Of a stretch of DNA of 64,000 nucleotides, positions 1 through 9,932 are shown piece by piece. Made by a program: the position numbers and the translations under genes. The notes beneath the pieces are model-generated. The model did not search any database and was not told the origin of the DNA. It was given only the letters and a program-made list of their open reading frames with translations. Source of the DNA: Anthracocystis setariae (taxonomy: Eukaryota; Basidiomycota; Ustilaginomycetes; Ustilaginales; Ustilaginaceae); assembly GCA_928724745.1 (NCBI GenBank), contig CAKMXJ010000005.1, positions 860,304-924,303 of the forward strand, in the 5' to 3' direction. How positions within the stretch are numbered: position 1 is the first letter of the stretch; every line of letters begins with the position of its first letter.

Positions 1-1
1 A

Positions 2-2932
2 AAGTTCAGTCGCGCCATCGAGCAGAAGCAGCGCGAGTTGCAACCTTGGACCTCCAAGATCAGCGACAAGGTGGCTGCCAAGAACGTGGCTCAGGAAGAA
101 CGCGATCTGCTCGCTAGCCGAGGTGCTCAGGTCGAAGCAAGCATCGCCGAAGCAAAGGAGACGCTGCGCAACCTCGAACAAGACAACCAGAGCAAGCACG
201 ACCAAGTCGAAAGTCTCAACCAAGAGCGTCGTGACCTCGACAAAAAGGTCGCCTCCTGCCAGAAGCAACTCGACGACATGAAACAGCAGGAGTCTTCTCT
301 GCGTAGCAAGCTCACTTCGGCACGATCAAAGGCGGACGAGGCACGAGCTACGGTCAGCGCCAGCCGATCCCGCGGCGACGTCTTGTCCAGTCTCAGCCGT
401 CAAGCCGATCTCGGTATGATCAAGGGCTTCCACGGCCGACTGGGCAATCTCGGTGTGATCGACGACAAGTACGACGTCGCCATCAGCACCGCTTGTCCAG
501 GTCTCAACAATATCGTGGTGGACTCGGTCGAGTGCGGTCAAGCTTGTATCGAGCATCTGCGCAAGAACAACCTTGGGCGAGCCAATTTCGTGCTGCTCAA
601 CAGTCTCGGCATCAATCAGACCGCGCTTGCGCCCATCGAAACCCCGGAAAACGTGCCGCGACTGTTCGATCTGGTCAAGCCTCGTGAACCTCGCTTCGCT
701 GCCGCTTTCTACCACCAGCTGCGCGACACGCTTGTAGCCAAGGATCTCGTACATGCCAACCGCATCGCCTACGGTGCCAAGAGGTGGCGGGTGGTGACGC
801 TGGACGGTCAGCTGATCGACAAGAGCGGTACCATGTCCGGAGGTGGCAACAAGGTGTCGCGCGGTGCGATGAGTTCCAAGTTTGCAGCGGACGAGGTGTC
901 TCCCGAGCAGTTGCAGCGCATGGAGCGCGACCGTGATGCACTCGAGGAGACGTTGCGGGCGCATGTGGTCAACACGAAGACGATCGAATCTCTGCTCGAG
1001 GGCCACCGCGCGCGTGCACCCCAGATCGAAGTCATGCTCGACAAGATCCGCATGGACCTCGAGAGCGGTGAACAACGTGTCACCGAAGCCAAGAGGCGCG
1101 TAGCCGAACTCAAGGCGGAGAGCAAGCCAGATGCTGGAGATGCTTCGCGCATCGCCGAGCTCGATGCTCAAATCGTCTCGCTCGACAAGGAGATAGCCAA
1201 ACTTACCGAAAAGAGCCAGGCGATCGAGAGCGACATCGAAGCGCTGCAAGAAAAGATCCTCGAGGCCGGTGGTGTCGAGCTACGCACGCAGAACAGCAAG
1301 GTCGACACCATCAAGGACAAGATCGAGCTCTCATCCGAGGTGACGACCAAAGCCGAGGTGGCGAGGAATAAGGCCGAAAAGGACGTGGTCAAGCTGCAAA
1401 AGTCGATTGAGAAGAACGAGGTGCAGCTGGAAGAGCTCGATGCGGAGCTCGAGCAACTGCGGGATGAGATTGCTACCAAGTCTCAGGCTGCCGACGGCAT
1501 TCGCTCCAAGGTGGAGGATGCCCAGCATCTGATGGATGCCAAGGCCGAGGAGCGGGATGAGATCAAGGCGCAGTTGGATGAGCGCTCCGAGTCGGCCAAC
1601 TCGTTCCGTGCGCTCGAGATGGAGATCAAGCAGGAACTCGAGAAGAACCACGGTTGCCGACTGGAAGCCGAGAAGCGTTTGCAGCAGTTGGACAAGGAGC
1701 TCGCGACGCTTTCGCTCCACCGTATCGACGAGGACAGTGATGACGAGGGTGAAGATGAAGACGAGGAGGAAGAGGGCGATGAGGGATCTGAGGCTCGCGC
1801 CAAACCAAGCAAGCCCACCAAGGAGCGGAAACCGACGACGTCCGAAGAAGACCAAGACATGGACGACGAGGTTCCCGAGCTGCAGCAGTACTCGGACGAC
1901 GAGCTGCGCGGGATGATCCAGAAGAACCTGCGATCCGAGATCGCGTTCCTCGAGGAGCAGGTGAGCAACGGTTCGGCCAACATGTCGGTGCTCGCCGAGT
2001 ACCGCAAGCGCGAGGCCGAGTTTGTTTCGCGCGCCAAGGATCTGGAAGCGACGACGCAGGAGCGCGACGCGGCCAAGAAGCGGTACGACGACTTGCGCAA
2101 GCAGCGGCTGGAGAACTTTATGGCGGGTTTCAGCGTGATCTCTGCCAAGCTCAAGGAGATGTACCAAACGATCACGTTGGGCGGCAATGCGGAGTTGGAA
2201 TTGGTGGATTCGCTGGATCCGTTCGCCGAGGGGATTCTATTTTCGGTGATGCCGCCCAAGAAGTCGTGGAAGAACATTTCGAATTTGTCGGGAGGCGAGA
2301 AGACGTTGTCGTCGTTGGCGCTGGTGTTTGCGTTGCATGCGTACAAGCCGACGCCGGTGTATGTGATGGACGAGATCGATGCCGCGCTCGATTTTAGGAA
2401 TGTGTCGATCGTGGCGAATCTGATCCGCGAGAGGACAAAGGGGGGACAGTTTATTATCATCTCGCTTAGGAACAACATGTTCGAATTGAGCTCGAGGTTG
2501 ATTGGTGTGTATAAGACCGCCAATTGCACCAAGAGTCTTACTATCGATAATACCGAGTTGCTCATCCCCGAAGCCGTCCCGGCGACGCAGGGGAGGATGA
2601 GTATGGCAGCGATGGTTCCCGGGTCGCCCGCCGCGTCGCATTCGATGTCGGCGGCGGCGGCGGCGGCGGCGGCGACGCCGAGGCCGACTGGGAACAAGTT
2701 TGGCATGGCACCACGAACGCCACTCGCGACTACTTCGACGGGATCGCAGATGGATCTGAACGCACTAATGACCCCTGCGATCGGTAAGACACCTGGCTCG
2801 GTGCTGCAGCGATCTCGAATGCACAACACATTCGTCGCCGACAAGGCTAAAAACGTTAAATCAGCCACGCAACTCAACCTGAACCGACGTGTAGTGTCGA
2901 ACGCATCCTCTGTCTCAGTTACGCACAAGTAG
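2..2932 (+). CDS. SMC4: SMC4, condensin ATPase subunit (C-terminal part, 5' end outside window)
   Basis: SMC4 pairs with SMC2 in condensin and compacts mitotic chromosomes. The frame is open from the first bases of the window, so only the hinge-proximal coil onward is present (about 976 codons). Visible in order: the hinge (about 420-830), a long coiled coil with an acidic Asp/Glu insert (about 1725-1900), and the C-terminal ATPase head with the ABC signature NLSGGEKTLSSLAL and Walker B YVMDEIDAALD (about 2275-2400), then a block of the type IIISLRNNMFEL. LSGGEKTLSSLAL followed by NCTKSLTI is characteristic of SMC4 rather than SMC2 or cohesin SMCs (family knowledge). About 105 residues of Ala-, Ser- and Thr-rich tail, including an Ala run, extend past the head and look disordered. 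No intron is seen. The stop is at 2930-2932. Confidence 0.95.
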   Translation, partial: KFSRAIEQKQRELQPWTSKISDKVAAKNVAQEERDLLASRGAQVEASIAEAKETLRNLEQDNQSKHDQVESLNQERRDLDKKVASCQKQLDDMKQQESSLRSKLTSARSKADEARATVSASRSRGDVLSSLSRQADLGMIKGFHGRLGNLGVIDDKYDVAISTACPGLNNIVVDSVECGQACIEHLRKNNLGRANFVLLNSLGINQTALAPIETPENVPRLFDLVKPREPRFAAAFYHQLRDTLVAKDLVHANRIAYGAKRWRVVTLDGQLIDKSGTMSGGGNKVSRGAMSSKFAADEVSPEQLQRMERDRDALEETLRAHVVNTKTIESLLEGHRARAPQIEVMLDKIRMDLESGEQRVTEAKRRVAELKAESKPDAGDASRIAELDAQIVSLDKEIAKLTEKSQAIESDIEALQEKILEAGGVELRTQNSKVDTIKDKIELSSEVTTKAEVARNKAEKDVVKLQKSIEKNEVQLEELDAELEQLRDEIATKSQAADGIRSKVEDAQHLMDAKAEERDEIKAQLDERSESANSFRALEMEIKQELEKNHGCRLEAEKRLQQLDKELATLSLHRIDEDSDDEGEDEDEEEEGDEGSEARAKPSKPTKERKPTTSEEDQDMDDEVPELQQYSDDELRGMIQKNLRSEIAFLEEQVSNGSANMSVLAEYRKREAEFVSRAKDLEATTQERDAAKKRYDDLRKQRLENFMAGFSVISAKLKEMYQTITLGGNAELELVDSLDPFAEGILFSVMPPKKSWKNISNLSGGEKTLSSLALVFALHAYKPTPVYVMDEIDAALDFRNVSIVANLIRERTKGGQFIIISLRNNMFELSSRLIGVYKTANCTKSLTIDNTELLIPEAVPATQGRMSMAAMVPGSPAASHSMSAAAAAAAATPRPTGNKFGMAPRTPLATTSTGSQMDLNALMTPAIGKTPGSVLQRSRMHNTFVADKAKNVKSATQLNLNRRVVSNASSVSVTHK

Positions 2933-3005
2933 ATAGAAAATTTGGGGAAACCTTGATGAATGGATTTTGCAAAGCAGCTTCAACAGAGATTGGATGGAAG
3001 AAATT

Positions 3006-4466
3006 TTAGCATTTGGGACGGTTGATGTGGATGCGTGATTCGATGGCTTGTTCTTCTTGTTTCCAGAGTTGTTGCCAAGCTTTTGGAGGGGGATGGGTGG
3101 GGTAGAAGCGACGGGGGAGGAGGGGACGGATGATTTGGGCTTCTCTGTACAATTCGCCTGGGATTAGACCTGATTGGATGGACTGTTTTTGGGTTGAGCT
3201 TAGGATTCGGGCGTAGCGGGAAGAGAGGGGTTCCAACTTTCTCGTCGTCGCCCACACCACAGCATTTGAAGCGGTCGCGGGGGATTTGGTCAACAACCAC
3301 ACCACTGGCCACAACATTATCACCACCACCCACCGCAATACCACCAAGATATAGTACCGCAGTGAAAACCACAAGCGTTGGTTCGAGGGAAAAGTGGGAG
3401 GTGCTAAGAACGTCGACATGATATCGGTATCGCGTTCGAATCCGGGACACACATTGATGATCGAGATGTTGGAATGTTGTCGCATCTTGTTCTGAGCTTC
3501 CTTCTCGATTTCCGAGGTGGTCCGAGTGGTGGAGTGCGTGAGGACAGAGTCGATGTCGATACCTGGCAGTTTGGTTCGCGAGCGTGGGTCCGCTTCCGCA
3601 AGCAGGTCAACACGACGTTGAAGTTCAGTAGTGAGTGCATACCATCGCAAAGACGCAGCACCGATCAGTGCCGAATAGCTCTTCTCCGAAAGAGATTGAG
3701 CCGTTTCGAGATGCAACGGCTTCTTCCCCTCAGCCGAGCCAGCGCCAAGCAGATCAAAGTGGTTCAACCCCGCGGCGTAGAAGGGAGACATGACCGAAAC
3801 GATGCGGATCTCGCGGTCTGGCGGCAAAACGAGCAAACTACTGAGCAGCGAGTTGATCAGATGAAACTTGGAAAGGACATGCAATTCGTAGATCTTGTCA
3901 GTGCGCGACTTGGATTTGTCCTTGCCCTCGTCAACACGTAGGAGCTCGTCGCGAGAGGTAGGTAGGAAGAGGAGCGAGTCGAGTCGACGTACGCCTTCTG
4001 GCTGTTTCTTGTCGCCGGCATTCCACAGCGCTGCAAACGCCGAGATGCTTTCGAGCGACGCCATATCGCACTGTTCCGCATAGATGAGTTCGCTCTGCGT
4101 CGAATCGCGAATGAGATGGATCATCTGCATCACCTCCGGCGACGAAATATCGTGGCTTAACGCGATGATCTGCGCGCCTCTGTGTGCCAACGCCGAGATG
4201 GTGACCACCCCAAGCGGAGTGAAGGCTCCAGAAGCGACAAGGATGACTCGACCATGGAGATCGTTGAACAGTGTCTCGGGTGAGGGAGGAGGCGGCGCAG
4301 AGTCGTCTTTGGAAGCAGACTTGGAAGGTGAAGGCGGATCGAGGAGGTCAACGCCCTTGGACCATGTTTTGAGAAACGAGATTGCAACGACTGACGCAGC
4401 TATCGAGGCCCAGTATTCGGTTGGCACTTTGGCCGAGACCGCTGATGCTAGCATGTGGACTGGCAT
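3006..4466 (-). CDS. DUF1776 / SDR-like membrane protein (YNL181W-type)
   Basis: This 486-aa protein resembles the fungal DUF1776 family (yeast YNL181W/PBR1), divergent short-chain dehydrogenases at membranes. An N-terminal hydrophobic stretch is followed by a Pro/Ser linker and a Rossmann-like start (GRVILVASGAFTPLG) in which the usual TGxxxGIG is degenerate. The region RIVSVMSPF corresponds to the catalytic Ser strand. At the expected YxxxK site the sequence is SYSALIGAASLRWY, so the Tyr is present but the Lys is not. Two hydrophobic helices follow near residues 380-410. It is convergent with SMC4, with 73 bp between the stops, and divergent from CDK8. Loss of the Lys suggests altered or absent oxidoreductase activity (inference). 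The family call is from motif memory only. Confidence 0.72.
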   Translation of the reverse strand: MPVHMLASAVSAKVPTEYWASIAASVVAISFLKTWSKGVDLLDPPSPSKSASKDDSAPPPPSPETLFNDLHGRVILVASGAFTPLGVVTISALAHRGAQIIALSHDISSPEVMQMIHLIRDSTQSELIYAEQCDMASLESISAFAALWNAGDKKQPEGVRRLDSLLFLPTSRDELLRVDEGKDKSKSRTDKIYELHVLSKFHLINSLLSSLLVLPPDREIRIVSVMSPFYAAGLNHFDLLGAGSAEGKKPLHLETAQSLSEKSYSALIGAASLRWYALTTELQRRVDLLAEADPRSRTKLPGIDIDSVLTHSTTRTTSEIEKEAQNKMRQHSNISIINVCPGFERDTDIMSTFLAPPTFPSNQRLWFSLRYYILVVLRWVVVIMLWPVVWLLTKSPATASNAVVWATTRKLEPLSSRYARILSSTQKQSIQSGLIPGELYREAQIIRPLLPRRFYPTHPPPKAWQQLWKQEEQAIESRIHINRPKC

Positions 4467-4901
4467 CTTGAACGCAGATGCACTTGGGTGGTTATGGGGA
4501 GGAAGGAAGAGGAGGAGGAGGAGAAGAAGAAGAAGAAGAAGAAGAAGGAGAAGAAGAAGGTGTAAGAGGTTCCGTCAGGGTCTCAAGATGCTGCAAGTCG
4601 GCGAATTTTGACACGATTGACAGCCGAGTTCCGAACAGGCGTGTGTGTGTGTGTGTGTGTGCATAGACCCACCCTGCTTGCACTGTCCAACATCAGTCTT
4701 TCCTTGCTCCTGATTCGCCATCCCTCGATACACAACCCGATCAGCGACGGACACCAACGGTCTCAACGCAGCAGCGATCAACGATGCGCTGAGCTCCTCT
4801 ATCATCAACGGCGAAGACGATGTGGCCACCTGTGCGACTTCCTTTGTCACTGTTCTCTATCTCTTCCTGACCACCACTTCATCTGCACATCCGCCTTCAA
4901 G
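4467..4901. other. Divergent intergenic region with two microsatellites
   Basis: This 435-bp spacer should hold the promoters of the DUF1776-like gene and CDK8. It contains an AAG/AGG purine tract (about 4500-4560) and a (GT)n tract (about 4639-4662). The CDK8 frame stays open upstream to 4608, but that part reads through the GT repeat and low-complexity sequence, so I treat it as 5' UTR. Confidence 0.6.
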
Positions 4902-7061
4902 ATGAACACGAAAGAGTACACGTCCAATAATGGCTCGTCTTCCTCCTCCTCTACCCTTCAGGATGTCGAGCCGATCCGTCCTTCAGGCTACTTTTACGAC
5001 CTCTCCTCCGATCCCTTCGCCGGCGCGTTTTGGTCGCAATTCCAAGACCCACATGACCTTGCTGCACGTCACATCCCCACCGACTCTTCCCCCGCCGCGG
5101 CCATGAAAGCATACCGCGAGTATCGCGATCGTGTACGCAAACCAGTGCTCGCAACCTATACCATCCTTGGCTTCTTGAGCTCTGGAACCTATGGCAGAGT
5201 CTACAAGGCAAGATTGAGGAGTTTGCCCCAGATGGCGGGTGCCGGTCTAGCCAACGTTTCAGGTGCAAATGTGGGTCCGAGTGGGAAAAAGAGAGGTGGA
5301 CTGTTACAGCAGCTTCAATTGCTCGACTCGCCAAGTACATCGAGCTCGTTGCATGCCACGCCCAAGTCGGGTGTTGATGGTGGTGGCAACAATACTCCCG
5401 GTGGCCGCGGCACTGCTTCGCCCGGTGGCGCGAATCTACCTTCCTCGTCATCTGGAACAGAAGCAGCACGTGCGAATACGCTGGCAAATACTGTGCCAGA
5501 CGCACAGATCTACGCCATCAAAAAGTTCAAGCCCGACACCAAGGAGACCGACGCATCCATCTACACAGGCATCTCGCAGTCTGCCATGCGTGAGATCTCG
5601 CTCAACCGCGAGCTGTCGCACGTCAACATCGTGACGCTGCATCAAGTCATGCTCGAGGACAAGGCAATCTACATGGTCTTTGAGTACGCTGAACACGACT
5701 TGTTGCAGATCATCCACTACCATTCGACGGCGTTAAGAACGCCGATTCCCATGGCGGTGCTCAAGAGTCTGCTGTGGCAGCTCATCAACGGCGTTGCGTA
5801 TCTCCATGCCAACTGGATCCTCCACCGAGATCTCAAGCCAGCAAATATCCTAGTCACAAGTCAAGGCGTGGTCAAAATTGGAGATCTCGGTCTCGCCAGA
5901 CTGTATTCGTCGCCATTGCAGAGTCTGTACAACGGCGACAAGGTGGTGGTCACCATCTGGTATCGTGCGCCGGAGCTGCTTCTGGGTGCCAGGCATTACA
6001 CGACGGCGATTGATATGTGGAGTGTAGGCTGCATCTGGGGTGAGTTGCTTGCGTTGCGACCCATGTTCAAAGGAGAGGAAGCCAAGATGGATCCCAAGAC
6101 CAAAGCGGCGCCGTTTCAGACGGACCAGTTGAAGCGCATCGTCGAAGTGCTCGGTACGCCCAACAAGGAGCGATGGCCGGCGATCGAGTCGATGCCGGAC
6201 TACAAGGGCTGGTGGCCGCATCTGCGCTTGGACAACTATCCCAAGACGCTCTCGCGTTGGTATTTGACGCGCCATAAGAGTGCCGATGGCTACGATCTGT
6301 TTGATCTTTTGCTTCAATACGATCCCGAGCAGAGGTTGACAGCCAATCAAGCGTTGGAGCATGGATGGTTTACCGCACAGGAGCCTAGACCGACTGCCAA
6401 TGCGTTCATCAGTCTTGCCAAACCCGTGGGAACCTATCCGAACCGGAGGGTGATTCACGATGATCTGGATCCCAAGATGAAGAGCAACTATTTGCCGCCG
6501 ATAGATACGCATCATCTGCCGGCTTCGCATCAGTATAATCTCAACTCGAGTCATCCGCATCGATTAGCACAACTGTTGCATCAGCAGGAACAGATGCGAC
6601 ATGAACAGATGCAGACGTCTCAACAGCATATGGTTGGAGGGAATGCTCGAGTCAACACCACCACCGCTGCTGCTGCTGCTGCTGTTGCTGGGGGTAGCAA
6701 TAAGGGTAGCGTTGCTCCTATGATGGGTGGACCTGCTGCACCTCCTCCGATCACGGTTGGAAGTGCCACTGCTGCCACTGGCACTGCGCTATTGCAAAAC
6801 TCTGCTCCTCCCAGCACTGCCCCCGCCTCCACCGTCGCCCATCAAAATCCAATCATAACCATCGCAGCTGGAACCACAACCACCTCGGCCTCGAACCCAC
6901 CAAGCGTCCAAAGCATCTCATCCACAGATCCCCCCTCCGATTCAGCTCTAGAACAACAACCGCCTCCCCCCACATTAACAACAACAACAACAACAACAAA
7001 GAATACCACCCTCATAGCAACCGCAACGAGAAACCAGCATAGAAAACGCCAACGCATCTAA
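4902..7061 (+). CDS. SSN3: Mediator cyclin-dependent kinase CDK8 / Ssn3 (Srb10)
   Basis: This 719-aa kinase belongs to the CDK8 module of Mediator and acts in the nucleus with cyclin C on RNA polymerase II and transcription factors. The start at 4902 opens MNTKEY. The glycine loop (LSSGTYGRVYKA) is at residues 91-103, the VAIK-type Lys is K207 in AIKKF, the C-helix segment is SQSAMREISL (225-234), HRD is at 308-310, and DLG replaces DFG at 328-330. SMSACRE-like helix, DMG/DLG and WYRAPELLLG together are CDK8 hallmarks (family knowledge). About 100 Ser/Gly-rich residues (104-203) are inserted between the glycine loop and the catalytic Lys, a normally short span. The tail is Gln-, Ala- and Thr-rich and probably disordered. 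The stop is followed directly by a poly(A) run. Confidence 0.95.
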   Translation: MNTKEYTSNNGSSSSSSTLQDVEPIRPSGYFYDLSSDPFAGAFWSQFQDPHDLAARHIPTDSSPAAAMKAYREYRDRVRKPVLATYTILGFLSSGTYGRVYKARLRSLPQMAGAGLANVSGANVGPSGKKRGGLLQQLQLLDSPSTSSSLHATPKSGVDGGGNNTPGGRGTASPGGANLPSSSSGTEAARANTLANTVPDAQIYAIKKFKPDTKETDASIYTGISQSAMREISLNRELSHVNIVTLHQVMLEDKAIYMVFEYAEHDLLQIIHYHSTALRTPIPMAVLKSLLWQLINGVAYLHANWILHRDLKPANILVTSQGVVKIGDLGLARLYSSPLQSLYNGDKVVVTIWYRAPELLLGARHYTTAIDMWSVGCIWGELLALRPMFKGEEAKMDPKTKAAPFQTDQLKRIVEVLGTPNKERWPAIESMPDYKGWWPHLRLDNYPKTLSRWYLTRHKSADGYDLFDLLLQYDPEQRLTANQALEHGWFTAQEPRPTANAFISLAKPVGTYPNRRVIHDDLDPKMKSNYLPPIDTHHLPASHQYNLNSSHPHRLAQLLHQQEQMRHEQMQTSQQHMVGGNARVNTTTAAAAAAVAGGSNKGSVAPMMGGPAAPPPITVGSATAATGTALLQNSAPPSTAPASTVAHQNPIITIAAGTTTTSASNPPSVQSISSTDPPSDSALEQQPPPPTLTTTTTTTKNTTLIATATRNQHRKRQRI

Positions 7062-7192
7062 AAAAAAAAAAAAAACCCGCACACGCACAACCAGCACGAC
7101 GAATAATGTTGGCGTTTTTTTTGTTTTTCTCTTCCATTCAAAAGAAGGAAAAAAAAAAAAGTTCATATCAAGATACACAATATGTGAGACAG

Positions 7193-7227
<35 letters not shown>

Positions 7228-7505
7228 ATGGGAGTGAGGGCGTGTAGCAAAGTAGCAAAGTAAAAAAAAAACCTCTGCTGTACGAGAAAGGAAAAACCGA
7301 CAGCAGTGAACGAAAAGAAACCAGAAACCGCGGGGGGAGGGGAAGGTGATGTTGTTGCAATTGCAATACATGGAGGCGAGCAGGGGCAGGGGGGAGACGG
7401 GAATCGATGCAATAATGTCACGTAACGTAGTAAGTAGAAAGCTAGCGCAAGAAATACACATTTACACAGCGGAGCCGAGAGACAGCAAATCGCGAAATCT
7501 TTAGT
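7062..7505. other. Convergent 3' intergenic region with poly(A) and (GA)n tracts
   Basis: This 444-bp spacer lies between the stops of CDK8 and CCR4. It holds A runs at 7062-7075, about 7149 and 7263, and an uninterrupted (AG)n tract at about 7197-7226. I see no gene; open frames here only translate the repeats. Confidence 0.6.
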
Positions 7506-9932
7506 CTACCTCCTACCGGCCAACCCAGCCCCACCAGGCTTTGACGTAGGATGGTGCACCTCCCTCGCCGTCGACGACGTAGCGGCTTGCGCATGACCGC
7601 CGACGCGCTTCAGCTTGTACTCGGCCATAATGCAAATGTGATCGCTGGGGAAGTGAGCGTTGGGGAAACCGACCACCTTGGACAGGTACTGCTTGTCAAT
7701 TTCTCCCAACACGCCCGTCACGTTGAGCGTACTCTTGGTGTAGAAGATGTGGTCGATGTTGCCTTCGTAACCTGGAGTGTAGTTGGTGAACGGCAACTCG
7801 CCAATCGGTGCATACGACGACTCGAGCTTATAGCTGTGCTCCAGACCGTGCGCCGTGTAGTTGCCGTAAGTATGGTCCATGAAATCCTCGTGGTCGCCTG
7901 GTACGGCACCGTTGGACAAAAAGTCATAGACACCCGTCTCGGGTACGCTGTTAAAGTCACCGCAAATGATGGTGGGGATCTGATTGCCGTGCGTGTACTT
8001 GGGCGGCGGTGGATACCCCTCGGCAACCAAAGGCTTGGCTGGCAACTTGGCGAATCGACTGCCCGCCTTTTCGACCTCTTCCATGAGCATGGCGACTTGG
8101 ACCAGCTTGACATCACGGAACTGAGGGTCCCAGTGAGTGTGAACGTTGGCCACCACCAGTCGCGAACCGGAAAGCTTGTTCTCGAGCAAAGCGATGACCG
8201 CAATGTTGTCCTTGGTCATGACACGATTGTACATGTCTTCGGACTTTTTAAAGTCAGGACGTTGGAGCGCGATCTGGTTGAACTCGACCAACTGCTTCTC
8301 GATGAGCTGGTACTTGTTGCTCTTGTAGAAGATGGCACAGCCGTCGACGCGACGCTTCTCCTCGTCGCGCATGGTTCGTGCACGCGACTTGGGGTAGGCG
8401 ATACCCTCGTAATCCTGTTGCGAAAGATGGTGCAGGAAGTAGTCCTCGTACTGCTCCATATCGATCTCTTGCAAGCAGCAGATATCGGCGCTGTACGACA
8501 TGATCTCTTGCAGGATGAACTCCTTTCGGTAGTCCCAGGTGAGAGCCCACGAAGGAGTGTATCCGTACATCTGTGCTGTGGCGTATCGATCGCAAAGGAT
8601 GTTGTAGGAGAGCAGGTTGAAGGATTCTTGGGGCGCATCCGAGTCCGGCTTGTCGGCGTCGAGGTCTGGAAGATCCGGGTCGATCATGATCCACTCTCGC
8701 TCCGGCGGAGGCAAGGGCACGGGACAGGAATCGCGCAAGTAGGCAATGACGGCGCTGGTGCCTTCTCGCTGGAAGAGCGTGCGAAGGTTGTCCTGCAATG
8801 GATTGCCTTCGATGCCGAGCATTTCGAGCTGATGGAGTGTACCAAGTTCGGGAGGAAGGGTGACGAGGTTGTTGTCAAAGAGGAAGAGCTCTCGCAGGCT
8901 GGTGAGCATTCCGAGCTCGGCTGGGACCGAAGTGAGCTTGTTGCCCGAAGCGTCCAGGACGGTGAGATGGCGAAGCTTGACAATGTCGGTGGAGATGGTG
9001 GTGAGCGAGTTGTGGTTGATAAAGAGCGAGGTGAGGAAAGAGTAACGGTAGACCTCCTTGGCGATGTTGTTGAGTGCCAGACCGCCCATGTCGATGGTGG
9101 ACCACGTCTGCTTTTCCTTGGCTGCTGCGCCACCGGTTGCAGTAGCCGATGCAGCTGCAGCTGCTGCGCCGTTGGGTGTTGCTGGAGCGGCATCGGCTCC
9201 GCTGCCCTTGTCGGGTTCACCACCTCCGCCATTTGCAGCGCTGGATTCGCGCTTGCCGACAAAGAGGCCATTTGCAGCTACCTGAGGAGGTACGATGCCC
9301 TTGTTGGGATCCTGTATGGCGATGGCGGAGCTGGTAGCGGAACGCGCTGCCAATGCTGCGGCACGGGCATGGTGGTGTGGAGAGGCGGACTGACGGGAGA
9401 TCTCTGCTTTGAGAATCTGCTGCTGCCAGTGTGGCGAGCCCGAGGCGGCGGCGGCGGCGGCTGCGGCAGCGGCAGCTGCTGCATCGGATCTGGCCGAAGC
9501 TGAGCTGAGATGAGCCGAATGCATACCGCCGGGCGAAGCCATATGCGAGAGACCCGATGGACCGTGGGACGCATGATGGTGGTGGTGATGCGAAGCGAGG
9601 CCTGCGTAGCCGGGGGAGGAGGGACCACCAGCGGAGATGGAAGCTGCGCTGGAATGACCGATGGAACCTGGCAAGGAGGAGAGCGAAGGGTTCTGCTGAT
9701 GCGAGTGATGAGGATGGCGCTGTGGCCAAGCGCCGGAAGCGATGGGAAACCTGGCTACGGGAGTAAAGGAAGCATTGTAGCTGTTGGGGTTGTTGTGATT
9801 TGGGGCGGAAGCCTGGCCACCAGCACCTGAAAGAGGACCACCTCCATGGCTACCGGATTGGTGGTGGTGAGAGTTGAGGTAAAGGTATGCTGGAGGCGAG
9901 GGGGCCGGAGAAGGGGACGGGGAAGGATACAT
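7506..9932 (-). CDS. CCR4: Ccr4, catalytic poly(A) deadenylase of Ccr4-Not
   Basis: Ccr4 shortens mRNA poly(A) tails in the cytoplasm as part of Ccr4-Not. The 808-aa protein has a low-complexity N-terminus (Pro, His, Ser, poly-Ala; residues 1-270), leucine-rich repeats (about 285-375, for example LTVLDASGNKLTSVP) that bind Caf1/Pop2 in homologues, and a C-terminal exonuclease/endonuclease/phosphatase domain (about 438-775). Catalytic motifs are visible: NILCDRY, CCLQEID with the metal-binding Glu, HTHWDP, GDFNS and PSDHI. The LRR plus EEP order separates Ccr4 from nocturnin and Angel relatives (family knowledge). A 28-residue tail follows. No intron is evident. The start at 9932 gives MYPSPSPSP; other in-frame Met codons lie within the disordered part, so the exact start is less certain than the call. 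Confidence 0.95.
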   Translation of the reverse strand: MYPSPSPSPAPSPPAYLYLNSHHHQSGSHGGGPLSGAGGQASAPNHNNPNSYNASFTPVARFPIASGAWPQRHPHHSHQQNPSLSSLPGSIGHSSAASISAGGPSSPGYAGLASHHHHHHASHGPSGLSHMASPGGMHSAHLSSASARSDAAAAAAAAAAAAASGSPHWQQQILKAEISRQSASPHHHARAAALAARSATSSAIAIQDPNKGIVPPQVAANGLFVGKRESSAANGGGGEPDKGSGADAAPATPNGAAAAAASATATGGAAAKEKQTWSTIDMGGLALNNIAKEVYRYSFLTSLFINHNSLTTISTDIVKLRHLTVLDASGNKLTSVPAELGMLTSLRELFLFDNNLVTLPPELGTLHQLEMLGIEGNPLQDNLRTLFQREGTSAVIAYLRDSCPVPLPPPEREWIMIDPDLPDLDADKPDSDAPQESFNLLSYNILCDRYATAQMYGYTPSWALTWDYRKEFILQEIMSYSADICCLQEIDMEQYEDYFLHHLSQQDYEGIAYPKSRARTMRDEEKRRVDGCAIFYKSNKYQLIEKQLVEFNQIALQRPDFKKSEDMYNRVMTKDNIAVIALLENKLSGSRLVVANVHTHWDPQFRDVKLVQVAMLMEEVEKAGSRFAKLPAKPLVAEGYPPPPKYTHGNQIPTIICGDFNSVPETGVYDFLSNGAVPGDHEDFMDHTYGNYTAHGLEHSYKLESSYAPIGELPFTNYTPGYEGNIDHIFYTKSTLNVTGVLGEIDKQYLSKVVGFPNAHFPSDHICIMAEYKLKRVGGHAQAATSSTAREVHHPTSKPGGAGLAGRR

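Noticed and set aside
1483..2928. 481-codon open frame antisense to SMC4
   Set aside because: Ser-rich antisense reading of coiled-coil codons; SMC4 on + is certain.
4608..4901. 98-residue N-terminal extension of CDK8
   Set aside because: It reads through a GT microsatellite and lacks conserved sequence; the ATG at 4902 precedes a typical start.
7551..9503. 650-codon open frame antisense to CCR4
   Set aside because: It lies wholly opposite clear LRR and nuclease motifs and has no recognisable domain.
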